Shown here: piece after piece, positions 42,619 through 50,921 of the stretch
Layout of the letters: every line of letters starts with the position of its first letter
How positions within the stretch are numbered: the stretch's first letter is position 1
Assembly (NCBI RefSeq): GCF_042431545.1
Contig: NZ_JBHLYX010000001.1
Reading direction: 5' to 3' (one strand)
Length of the DNA: 64,000 nt
DNA from: Pseudoalteromonas xiamenensis
GTDB taxonomy: Bacteria; Pseudomonadota; Gammaproteobacteria; Enterobacterales; Alteromonadaceae
Translations under genes and position numbers: made by a program
Notes under the pieces: generated by a model
Seen by the model: only the letters and a program-made list of their open reading frames with translations
What the model was told of the DNA's origin: nothing
The model's database searches: none

Positions 42619-45057
42619 TTAGAGGTGTGCTTCTTCTTGATGTTCGTATTCTTGATAAAAACGATACGCGTCTTCTTTTGGCAGAGGCTTAGAGACTAGG
42701 TAACCTTGACCAAATTGGCAGCCTTTACGCTTTAACAACGCCCACTGCTTCGGATTTTCGATACCTTCCGCTACAACGTCTAAATCAAGTGATCGTGCAA
42801 GCGATAGAATCGCATCGACCAAAGGATTTGCCCGATTGGTTAATTGGTCGACAAAGCTCTTATCAATCTTAATGACGTGGATTGGTAACTGATGTAGATA
42901 ACCAAGCGCTGAATAACCCGTACCAAAATCGTCGAGGTAAAGCTTCACCCCCATAGGTTCTAGACCTTTGATAATCTTAGTGGCTAAACTCAGGTTTTCA
43001 ATCAGGCCAGACTCTGTGATCTCTAAACTCAGGCTGCCCATCTTCAAGTCGTAATCTTCGTAAAGTTGGTGAATATATTTCACAAAGTCGAGACTCGCAA
43101 AGTGGCGAGATGACACATTTACCGTTACTCGAGTCAGCATGCCTTCACATTGCCAAGCGTAAAGCTGCTTAGCGGCAAGGCGTAACAGATGCAAATCAAG
43201 TTCCATGATCTGACCGGTTTGTTCTGCCACAGGAATAAATTCCATCGGTGACACAAGACCATTTCTTGGATGATGCCAACGCACGAGCGCTTCAAAACTG
43301 ATCACTTTAGGATTGTTGAGGCTGAAAATTGGTTGGTAATATAATTCAAACTCTTGATTTTTAATGCCTGTTTGAAGGTCATTTTCAATGTCTGCTTGGC
43401 GTTTTAGCTTCTTCCGCATGGCGTTATTGAAGTAACGAATTTGGCCTCGACCACTGCTTTTTGCTTCGTACATTGCTGCATCAGCTTGTTGCAGTAACTC
43501 GAGGGCTTTGTCATCGACATTATTTGTAAACGCAACGCCAATGCTTGCGGAAGCTTGTAAAACGTGACTATCAATTTGTATTGGTTTAGAAAGCGCCAAT
43601 ATTATCCGTTCAATCGCGATGGCCACTTGCTGTTTACTGTTAACGTTTTCCATAAAAATCGCAAATTCATCACCACCAAGGCGCGCAAAGGTATCTGTTT
43701 TACGAATGCACGACTTAATTAAGCCACATATCGCGACTAAAAAACGATCGCCGACATCATGACCCAAAGAGTCATTGATACTCTTAAAGCGGTCAAAGTC
43801 CAGATAAAGTAATGCATGAAGTTGCTCAGACGCTTTCCTGTCAAGACACAAAATAGCGTGTTTCATGTGTTCTATTAGTAGATAACGATTGGCAAGCCCC
43901 GTGAGTTCATCGTGCAATGCTCGATGTTCCAAAGCTCGCCTAGAGAGTTGACGGTCAATTGCCATCGCGACTTGTCGGCTGATGTAGGTCAGAATGCTTT
44001 GATGGTGTTCGTCATAGGTCGATTCACAGTGATAACTCTGTATAACGATCACGCCTTTGACATTATCATTGACTTGAAAAGGGACGCCAAGCCACGACTT
44101 GGGTGCTCGTCCAACAAGGGTAAAATCACCAGCTTCTATGTGTGCATGAAATTGTGACTCGCTACATAGCAGGGATTGCCCCTTTGTTAACAAATAATAT
44201 GATGCTGTGTTTTTTAGTTGGTCTTTAGACACTCGATGATGTGCATCACATTTGATGCCGGCTTCGACAAGAAAATCGATTTCTAAGGCATCTTGAGTGG
44301 TGTCATAAAGTCCAATAAAAAAATTATCGGCAGGCAGCAACGCGCTGATTACTTGATAAATATCATCATAGAATTGGTCGAGCTTACGCGAGCCGTAGGT
44401 AACGTTGGCAATTTTCAATAGTGACTGTTCTATTAATTGCGCTTCGTTTAGCTGCTTTACCGTTGCTTGAAGGTTTGCAAAAGTACGTAGTTGGTAGATT
44501 TTTGCGCTAAGTAAGTGTGCAACGGTTGATAAAATTTGAATGTGTGCTTCGGTAAAGTAATCTCGCTCAGGGTGTTCGCAGTCGATGACACCTAAGGTTT
44601 CTGATTCGTAAACTAAAGGGACACATAGTTCCGATAGTGCCGGACGAGAATCTGCGACGTAGCGGGCTTCTTGTGACACATCACCGCTGACAAACGGTTG
44701 TTGGCTGGTTGCAACAAAACCTGTTATTCCTTCAGAAATAGGAATTTGGGTCACTTCAATTTGGTAGGGCGTGTCGCTTAGTGCACGTGTCGCGTCGTTA
44801 TCGCTTAAATGCATCGATGTGTCGCTTGGCATGGTATATCCAACGCCCATCGACGCGACTTCCTGCAACATTGAGCCCGATTTGTCGGTCAAATAAATAA
44901 CGCAGTCTACGAAACCGAGTTTGCTAACGACTTCGCGTGTAACGTAATCAAAGAGTTCATCCAGTTGCGTGATGTGCAATAAACTCGATGAAAACTGATT
45001 GATGATAGCAAGCTGTTCCGTTTTCGATTCTAGTTTTATTTTTTTTTCAGAAAACAT
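42619..45057 (-). CDS. GAF-GAF-GGDEF-EAL cyclic-di-GMP enzyme
   Basis: An 812-residue cytosolic protein with no membrane segments. The first GAF domain spans about 20-190 and the second about 210-370. GGDEF follows at about 385-545 with intact RLGGDEF near 459, and EAL at about 565-800 with SFEALVRW near 587 and DDFGTGYSALGYL, both canonical. It could make or break down cyclic-di-GMP, with the GAF domains sensing a small ligand. There is no obvious allosteric I-site (RxxD) just before GGDEF: the residues there are KTDTFARLGGDEF. It stands alone. Confidence 0.92.
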   Translation of the reverse strand: MFSEKKIKLESKTEQLAIINQFSSSLLHITQLDELFDYVTREVVSKLGFVDCVIYLTDKSGSMLQEVASMGVGYTMPSDTSMHLSDNDATRALSDTPYQIEVTQIPISEGITGFVATSQQPFVSGDVSQEARYVADSRPALSELCVPLVYESETLGVIDCEHPERDYFTEAHIQILSTVAHLLSAKIYQLRTFANLQATVKQLNEAQLIEQSLLKIANVTYGSRKLDQFYDDIYQVISALLPADNFFIGLYDTTQDALEIDFLVEAGIKCDAHHRVSKDQLKNTASYYLLTKGQSLLCSESQFHAHIEAGDFTLVGRAPKSWLGVPFQVNDNVKGVIVIQSYHCESTYDEHHQSILTYISRQVAMAIDRQLSRRALEHRALHDELTGLANRYLLIEHMKHAILCLDRKASEQLHALLYLDFDRFKSINDSLGHDVGDRFLVAICGLIKSCIRKTDTFARLGGDEFAIFMENVNSKQQVAIAIERIILALSKPIQIDSHVLQASASIGVAFTNNVDDKALELLQQADAAMYEAKSSGRGQIRYFNNAMRKKLKRQADIENDLQTGIKNQEFELYYQPIFSLNNPKVISFEALVRWHHPRNGLVSPMEFIPVAEQTGQIMELDLHLLRLAAKQLYAWQCEGMLTRVTVNVSSRHFASLDFVKYIHQLYEDYDLKMGSLSLEITESGLIENLSLATKIIKGLEPMGVKLYLDDFGTGYSALGYLHQLPIHVIKIDKSFVDQLTNRANPLVDAILSLARSLDLDVVAEGIENPKQWALLKRKGCQFGQGYLVSKPLPKEDAYRFYQEYEHQEEAHL

Positions 45058-45243
45058 AACAACACCGAAGAAAGAGTGAGACGATAAGTTAACTTACTTG
45101 TCACTAAAATGACAAATAATCTCGAGTTTTCCGCGTAAAAAAATGTGTAAATTTCATGCCAGCGTTGTCATTTCCCCGTGTTGGGCTTTACACCTTAGTA
45201 GCAACTGCCTATGATCGTGCAAACTCACCGTTGGAAAAAGGCA

Positions 45244-46284
45244 ATGACGAATAAAACAGAGCGAATTACGATTACCAGACCGGACGATTGGCATATTCAC
45301 TTGCGCGATGGCGCGGTGTTAAAAGACACAGTACGAGATGCAGGTCGTTACATGGGCCGTGCGATTATCATGCCCAATCTTGTCCCTCCAGCAACAGATA
45401 CTGCTACGGCGTTGGCGTATCGTGAACGTATTATAGCCGCGAGAGAAACCGGTTCATTTGAACCTCTTATGGTACTTTATCTAACGGACAAAACATCTCC
45501 AGAAGAAATAAAAAAAGCGAAAGCAACTGGACATATTGTCGCCGCAAAATTGTATCCAGCTGGTGCAACGACCAATTCAGATTCTGGAGTTACTGATATT
45601 GAGAACATTTATCCTGTTCTGGAAGCGATGCAAGAAGTAGGCATGCTACTTTTGGTGCATGGCGAAGTAACGGATTCCAGCATAGACATTTTTGACAGAG
45701 AAAAAGTGTTTTTGGAAACGAAATTAGCAAAAGTAGTTAATGCATTCCCTAATTTAAAGATTGTATTAGAACACATTACCACAAAAGATGCCGTCGAGTT
45801 TGTCGAAGCTGCGTCAGAGAATGTGGCGGCTACAATTACGGCACACCATTTGTTGTACAATCGCAACCATATGTTGGCTGGTGGCATTCGCCCACATTTT
45901 TATTGTTTACCGATATTGAAACGCAATCTTCATCAGCAAGCGCTTATTGCAGCGGCGACAAGCGGTAATAAAAAGTTTTTCTTGGGTACCGATTCGGCTC
46001 CACATGCTAAAGATAAGAAAGAAGCGGCCTGTGGTTGTGCAGGTGCTTATACCGCTCACGCGGCCATTGAGCTGTATGCTGAAGCGTTTGAGGATGCAAA
46101 CGCGTTAGACAAACTAGAAGGGTTTGCTAGTTTCTTTGGTCCGGATTTTTACGGTTTGCCAAGAAATTCAGATTTTATCACGTTGGAACGTGAGAGCTGG
46201 GACGTACCAGAGTCTTATCCTCTGGGGGACAGCAATGTCGTTCCGATTAAAGCCGGTGACCAAATACATTGGACGGTAAAATAG
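45244..46284 (+). CDS. pyrC: dihydroorotase PyrC
   Basis: A 346-residue zinc enzyme cyclising carbamoyl-aspartate to dihydroorotate in pyrimidine synthesis. It has ITRPDDWHIHLRDG with the metal-binding HxH, the carboxylated Lys in VAAKLYPAGATTNSDSGV, His in LVHGEV and EHITTKDAVEF, and Asp in FLGTDSAPH. Length fits class II PyrC (348 in E. coli). ATG at 45244 follows GGAAAAAGG. An in-frame upstream ATG at 45211 has no ribosome site. Confidence 0.97.
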   Translation: MTNKTERITITRPDDWHIHLRDGAVLKDTVRDAGRYMGRAIIMPNLVPPATDTATALAYRERIIAARETGSFEPLMVLYLTDKTSPEEIKKAKATGHIVAAKLYPAGATTNSDSGVTDIENIYPVLEAMQEVGMLLLVHGEVTDSSIDIFDREKVFLETKLAKVVNAFPNLKIVLEHITTKDAVEFVEAASENVAATITAHHLLYNRNHMLAGGIRPHFYCLPILKRNLHQQALIAAATSGNKKFFLGTDSAPHAKDKKEAACGCAGAYTAHAAIELYAEAFEDANALDKLEGFASFFGPDFYGLPRNSDFITLERESWDVPESYPLGDSNVVPIKAGDQIHWTVK

Positions 46285-46286
46285 AA

Positions 46287-46315
46287 TAAAAGCACCTTCG
46301 GGTGCTTTATTTTTA
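46287..46315 (+). terminator. intrinsic terminator after pyrC
   Basis: AAAGCACC, UUCG tetraloop, GGTGCTTT (arms 46289-46296 and 46301-46308), then ATTTTTAT. Confidence 0.93.
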
Positions 46316-46459
46316 TATAATTCGGAATGGTATTTGAATTCTGTTTCACGTCACATTTTGTATGGAAACAATAATCACATTTTTTCAATGAATGCGACTT
46401 TAACGCGGTAATATTCCCTACGGAAATCTTACGTTTTTTAGGAATACAGTATCCTCACT

Positions 46460-46487
46460 TTGACAATCAAGAAATATGAAATACATT
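46460..46487 (+). promoter_or_regulatory. predicted promoter of the H-NS-like gene, in an AT-rich region
   Basis: Consensus TTGACA (46460-46465), a 16-base spacer, and TACATT (46482-46487). The 300 bases from 46316 to 46622 contain no gene and are very AT-rich, with many A/T runs. This is the kind of DNA that H-NS-type proteins bind, so autoregulation is plausible. Confidence 0.5.
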
Positions 46488-46622
46488 CATTTTTTAAATT
46501 GTCTCCTATTAATTTATCATTTTCCTTAAATAATTTGCGTATAAACGGATTTTTATTTATATTTAGTAGAGTATTTTACTAGTGCCTATATAAGGTCCTG
46601 TTTTTAACAAAGAGAGATGCAA

Positions 46623-46928
46623 ATGCGTGAAATTAAATCCTTTATCAAATCAGCAAGTTTCGCAGATTTAAATAAAGCTTTAGAGTTGATCAGTGAAGCT
46701 ATTGACTCACAACGCGAACAAGAAAAAGCCAAAGAGGAAGTTTTGGCAATGTTAAAAGAAAAAGGACTAACGTTAGATGACCTAGTGGGCTCAGTCGCTC
46801 AAGACAAACGTTCAAAAGTTGAACCTAAATACCGTATTGAAATTGACGGTCAAGTTCATGAGTGGACTGGACGTGGCAAAACACCTAAAGCTTTCCAAGG
46901 TGTAAAATTAGAAGAACATCTAATTTAA
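46623..46928 (+). CDS. short H-NS-family nucleoid protein
   Basis: A 101-residue protein. The N-terminal helices (REIKSFIKSASFADLNKALELISEAIDSQREQEKAKEEVLAMLKEKG) look like the oligomerisation part. The C-terminal KYRIEIDGQVHEWTGRGKTPKAF is the H-NS DNA-binding domain with the TGRGKTP loop that enters AT-rich minor grooves (consensus Q/RGR). It is shorter than E. coli H-NS (137) because the first oligomerisation helices and linker are reduced. ATG at 46623 is six bases past AGAGAG, while ATG at 46617 abuts it. A strong terminator follows. Confidence 0.85.
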   Translation: MREIKSFIKSASFADLNKALELISEAIDSQREQEKAKEEVLAMLKEKGLTLDDLVGSVAQDKRSKVEPKYRIEIDGQVHEWTGRGKTPKAFQGVKLEEHLI

Positions 46929-46938
46929 TTTAAGTTTT

Positions 46939-46977
46939 AAAAAAACGCATGCTAATCTAATTAGCATGCGTTTTTTT
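46939..46977 (+). terminator. intrinsic terminator after the H-NS-like gene
   Basis: CGCATGCTAA (46946-46955) and TTAGCATGCG (46961-46970), ten perfect pairs, with AAAAAAA before and TTTTTTT after. Confidence 0.95.
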
Positions 46978-46987
46978 ATTTTTGTTT

Positions 46988-48730
46988 ATGCAGTATTCTC
47001 TTCGTCCTTATCAACAGGAAGCGGTTGAACGAACCCTTCAACATTTTCGTAAGACCTCAAATCCTGCCGTCATCGTGTTGCCAACTGGGGCTGGGAAAAG
47101 TCTTGTTATCGCAGAACTCGCAAGACTCGCGAAACATAAAATCCTAGTACTCGCTCACGTCAAAGAGCTTGTTGAACAAAATGCAGACAAATACGAAAGT
47201 TTCGGATTAAAAGCCAGTATATTTTCAGCAGGACTTGGCAAAAAGTCATTATCGGAACAAGTAACATTTGCAAGTATTCAATCTTTGGCGCGTAATCTAG
47301 CGCAATTAAACGAATATTATTCACTAATTATAGTAGATGAATGTCACCGCATTAGTGAAAATGACACAAGTCAGTATTGGCAAGTGATCAAGCAACTGCA
47401 AAAAAACAACGCAAATTTGAAGATTTTGGGACTAACTGCAACCCCGTATCGTCTGGGCACAGGTTGGATTTACCACGAGCATTACCATGGGTTTGTGCGT
47501 GGTGAAAAAAATGCGGTATTTAATAAATGTATATTTGAATTACCGCTCAACTATATGATCAAGTCGGGCTATTTGTGCCCACCAGAAACCATTAACCCCG
47601 CGATAGAACATTATGATTTTTCATCAATTCAACCAAGTCCTCAAGGCAGTTATAGTGATGTTGAGTTGAATCGTTTATTGAATCAGCAAACACGAGCCAC
47701 ATTTTCAATTGTTCAGGATATTGTCCAATTAAGCGAAACGCGGCGAGGAGTAATGATATTTGCAGCAACAGTAGAACACGCTAAAGAAATTACGGGTTAT
47801 CTACCTAGCGAGAAAACGGCGCTTATCACGGGAGAGACCGCTAAGACTGAAAGAGCAAGTTTCATCGATGCATTTAAAGCGCAAAAAATTAAATATTTGG
47901 TCAATGTTTCTGTTTTAACAACCGGATTTGACGCGCCACATGTGGACGTTATTGCTATTTTACGACCGACAGAATCTATAAGCCTATACCAACAAATTGC
48001 GGGGAGGGGACTTCGCTTATTTCCAGATAAACAGGATTGTTTATTGATTGACTATGCTGGGAATCGATTTAACCTTTTTTACCCTGAAGTTGGGTCACCT
48101 AAGCCTGCTCCAGACACCGAACCTGTACAAGTGCTCTGTCCTGGCTGTGGATTTGCAAACACCTTCTGGGGTAGGGTGGGCGCTGACGGTAAAGTAACGG
48201 AACATTTTGGACGTCGTTGCCAAGGATTGCTCGAAGATGATGAAACCTCACAGCAGTGTGATTTCCGATTTCGATTCAAAACGTGTAATGGTTGTGGTGC
48301 AGAAAATGACATTGCCGCAAAGCGTTGCCACCAATGTTCGTTGGTATTGGTGGATCCTGATGACAAATTGCGCGAAGCATTGAATTTGAAAAATGCGATG
48401 GTGCTACGTTGTCAGGGTATTTCAATCGAAAAAGAAAGCTGCCAGCGGTTTAAAGTAATTTATCATGATGAGGAAGGCGCTGAACTCACTGAGCGTTATG
48501 ATTTTACCAAGCCGGCGAGCAAGTTGGCATTTCAGTTTGATTATTTAAAGCGTTTAAACACTAAAACCCCAAATAATGCCCTGGCAAGCGTAGCTGACGT
48601 AATTGCAGCAGAGCGGCTACTTACCGCTCCGGATTTTGTGATTGCACATAAACACAAACGTTTTGGTTGGCAGGTGACAGATAAGCTGTTTGACTACCAA
48701 GGTCGTTTTAGAACCGCCAACTCGCTTTAG
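46988..48730 (+). CDS. radD: RadD (YejH) DNA repair helicase-like ATPase
   Basis: A 580-residue superfamily 2 protein close to E. coli RadD (586), which binds SSB and acts in double-strand break repair with RecA. It has LRPYQQEAV, Walker A PTGAGKS near 35, VDECHR (motif II), LGLTATPYRLG, LNVSVLTTGFDAPHVD-like VNVSVLTTGFDAPHVD, and QQIAGRGLRL (motif VI). The zinc-binding cysteines follow: CPGCGFANTFWG and CNGCGAENDIAAKRCHQC (about 380-450). The ATG at 46988 is about 11 bases after the preceding terminator T-run and has no visible Shine-Dalgarno sequence. Its stop overlaps convergent rraB by four bases. Confidence 0.95.
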   Translation: MQYSLRPYQQEAVERTLQHFRKTSNPAVIVLPTGAGKSLVIAELARLAKHKILVLAHVKELVEQNADKYESFGLKASIFSAGLGKKSLSEQVTFASIQSLARNLAQLNEYYSLIIVDECHRISENDTSQYWQVIKQLQKNNANLKILGLTATPYRLGTGWIYHEHYHGFVRGEKNAVFNKCIFELPLNYMIKSGYLCPPETINPAIEHYDFSSIQPSPQGSYSDVELNRLLNQQTRATFSIVQDIVQLSETRRGVMIFAATVEHAKEITGYLPSEKTALITGETAKTERASFIDAFKAQKIKYLVNVSVLTTGFDAPHVDVIAILRPTESISLYQQIAGRGLRLFPDKQDCLLIDYAGNRFNLFYPEVGSPKPAPDTEPVQVLCPGCGFANTFWGRVGADGKVTEHFGRRCQGLLEDDETSQQCDFRFRFKTCNGCGAENDIAAKRCHQCSLVLVDPDDKLREALNLKNAMVLRCQGISIEKESCQRFKVIYHDEEGAELTERYDFTKPASKLAFQFDYLKRLNTKTPNNALASVADVIAAERLLTAPDFVIAHKHKRFGWQVTDKLFDYQGRFRTANSL

Positions 48731-49053
48731 TCGGCAAGAATTCCCCAACCATCGCCATAGCCGTTGTGTTGATCGGCAATACTTTCCAAGTATTGTTCTG
48801 TTTGGCTAAGCAGTTGATGTTCAGGTACCATTGTTACGGTTGTTTTAACTTCCCAAACGCCTGTATCTGGGCATTTTTGCAATTCCATTTTTGGTGCCAG
48901 TTCATCTTCATTCATTGCTTTAATAAACGACTCAGCGCTTGGCTTCTGCTCGAATAAGATAAAGAAATCGACTGGTAAAAGTGTCGTCAAATCAATGCCA
49001 GCTTCAGCCATTTCGGCGAGTAACTGACCATTTTCGTCATTAGGATATTGCAT
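48727..49053 (-). CDS. rraB: RNase E inhibitor RraB-family protein
   Basis: A 108-residue acidic protein of the RraB (DUF1260) fold, which in E. coli binds RNase E and limits mRNA decay. It starts with helix DENGQLLAEMAEAGIDL, followed by FFILFEQKPSAESFIKAM and ending in the conserved HNGYGDGWGILAD (E. coli VEYDGWGTYFE). It lacks the long acidic C-terminal tail of E. coli RraB (138). It is convergent with radD, with a four-base overlap. Confidence 0.82.
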   Translation of the reverse strand: MQYPNDENGQLLAEMAEAGIDLTTLLPVDFFILFEQKPSAESFIKAMNEDELAPKMELQKCPDTGVWEVKTTVTMVPEHQLLSQTEQYLESIADQHNGYGDGWGILAD

Positions 49054-49119
49054 TTGTATAACTCTGTGTTCGAATTGCCGCTATTGTCCGTGATTTACAG
49101 ATAAATAAAAAGGGTAAGC

Positions 49120-50919
49120 TTGAAATTTAAGTTATACGTCTATGTGGCGTTAATTTTAAATATGTTAGTATGCACAAAACCCACTCAACGGAATGAACTT
49201 TTGCGCTCGTTTTTCATTTTGCTTTCGCTACTGTGCGTCGTTTTTGTATCTCCTTTGCGTGCAAATGAAGTTGTCAGTCTAAAATCCATCGAAGTACCAA
49301 ACCTTCCTGACCCAATCGCTAAAAACATTCGCATGTATCTCAACCCGCTTTTAAACAAAGGGATTGAGCAAATTAATGCTGATTATGTCATCTCTCAAGC
49401 TGAGCTCGCGTTAAGTGTGTTTGGTTATTATGAACCGGATGTGCAATTACAGTGGGCAAATGAAGGTACGGCTTTGATAGTGCAAGTGTCTCCGAATAAG
49501 CAGCTCCATTGGAGCAAAGTATCGATAACCCTTTCAGGTGCAGGCAAACAGGATCCCTTGTTGAATAAGCTACTTGAGAGCCTGCCGTTAAAACAGGGCG
49601 AAGCGGTATCCCATCAAACGTTTGATGCAAGTAAAAAACAAATAGAAGATGCCTTGCTTGAAATGGGCTTTTTTGATTTTAGATGGGTTAAAAGTCAGTT
49701 GCGAGTCTCAAAAAAGGAAGCAAAGGCTTCAGCGGTTTTGCACGTGGAGACTGGCGAACGTTATCAATTTGGGCAAGTTATCGTCTCGAAGTCTACTCAA
49801 GCGGAAACGTTTGTCTTGAGTCTAGCGCCTTTTTCCATAGGGCAACCTTACCTTTCCGCTAAGTTGTCGCAATACAGCTTGGCACTTAATCAAACACCTT
49901 ATTTTACTTCCGTCAGGGTATACCCGCTTTTAAACAATCGTAAAAATGGCAAAATTGATGTTCAAGTAGAAGTCGTCGATAAGCCTGCTAATAGCTATGA
50001 AATCGGGGGAGGATTCAGTACTGACCTTGGTGCAAAAATACGATTCAAGTGGAGTAAACCGTGGATCTCAGATGACGGACATTATGTTGATACCAATTTG
50101 TCTGTTTCTCAAAAACAACGGGATGTTACGGCTAGTTATACAATACCAGTGGATGACCCTGTAGCTGATGTGTGGCGTATTAACACCGGTTATAAACTAG
50201 AAGATGAGCTTGTTGAAGACAATTTCAGTGAGGTTCTTACGGTCCAGCTACAACGTCAGTGGTTGACTTCATCTAATTGGGTCAGAACCGCGTTTGTTCG
50301 TCGCGAAAAAGAAAACTATCGTTTGGAAGGTGTTTCTCGAACGACGCACATGACAATTCCTGGCATTAGCTGGGCTAAGAAGCAAAAACGTGGTGGCACG
50401 TTACCTACGTGGGGCGAAGAGCGATTGGTTGCAATTGAAGGCGCGAGTCAAAAATTGGCCTCCTCCAGTAACATGTTCCGAGTGCAATGGAAGAATGCGT
50501 GGCTGCGCAGCTATGAACGACACTACCTTTATAGCCGAATTGATTTAGGGGCCATTATTAGCCCAGACATTACGGATATTCCATATTCTTTGCGTTTTTA
50601 CGCAGGGGGCGATCAAAGTATTCGCGGATTCGATTATCAAACCATATCGCCCACTGAAGACGACGTTAAAACAGGTGGTCGCTACATGGTGACGGGGGCA
50701 ATGGAGTACCAATATCAATTCGCAGAAAAATGGCGAGCAGCGCTTTTTGTGGATGCAGGGACTGCAACGAATGATTTTAGTGAAGAAGTGTCCGTTGGTG
50801 CAGGATTTGGTGTACGTTATTTAACGCCAATAGGCCCTGTTCGATTCGATTTAGCATGGCCACTTAATAGTGATAGAAGCAGTCCACGGATTAGCATTGT
50901 TTTAGGGCCTGAAATATAA
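49120..50919 (+). CDS. tamA: translocation and assembly module outer-membrane subunit TamA
   Basis: A 599-residue Omp85-family protein that with TamB moves phospholipids and helps assemble some outer-membrane proteins. POTRA domains lie at about 55-280, with VVSLKSIEVPNLPDP, LALSVFGYYEPDVQ and ALLEMGFFDF. The 16-strand barrel follows, with YEIGGGFSTDLGAKIRFKW, the lid motif LRFYAGGDQSIRGFDYQTISP (VRGF/Y-type) and GAGFGVRYLTPIGPVRFDLAWPL. The start is uncertain. TTG at 49120 has AAGGG five bases upstream but would put an extra hydrophobic stretch before the signal peptide (LLRSFFILLSLLCVVFVSPLRA). TTG at 49201 is an alternative. tamB begins two bases after the stop. Confidence 0.93.
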   Translation: MKFKLYVYVALILNMLVCTKPTQRNELLRSFFILLSLLCVVFVSPLRANEVVSLKSIEVPNLPDPIAKNIRMYLNPLLNKGIEQINADYVISQAELALSVFGYYEPDVQLQWANEGTALIVQVSPNKQLHWSKVSITLSGAGKQDPLLNKLLESLPLKQGEAVSHQTFDASKKQIEDALLEMGFFDFRWVKSQLRVSKKEAKASAVLHVETGERYQFGQVIVSKSTQAETFVLSLAPFSIGQPYLSAKLSQYSLALNQTPYFTSVRVYPLLNNRKNGKIDVQVEVVDKPANSYEIGGGFSTDLGAKIRFKWSKPWISDDGHYVDTNLSVSQKQRDVTASYTIPVDDPVADVWRINTGYKLEDELVEDNFSEVLTVQLQRQWLTSSNWVRTAFVRREKENYRLEGVSRTTHMTIPGISWAKKQKRGGTLPTWGEERLVAIEGASQKLASSSNMFRVQWKNAWLRSYERHYLYSRIDLGAIISPDITDIPYSLRFYAGGDQSIRGFDYQTISPTEDDVKTGGRYMVTGAMEYQYQFAEKWRAALFVDAGTATNDFSEEVSVGAGFGVRYLTPIGPVRFDLAWPLNSDRSSPRISIVLGPEI

Positions 50920-50921
50920 CT

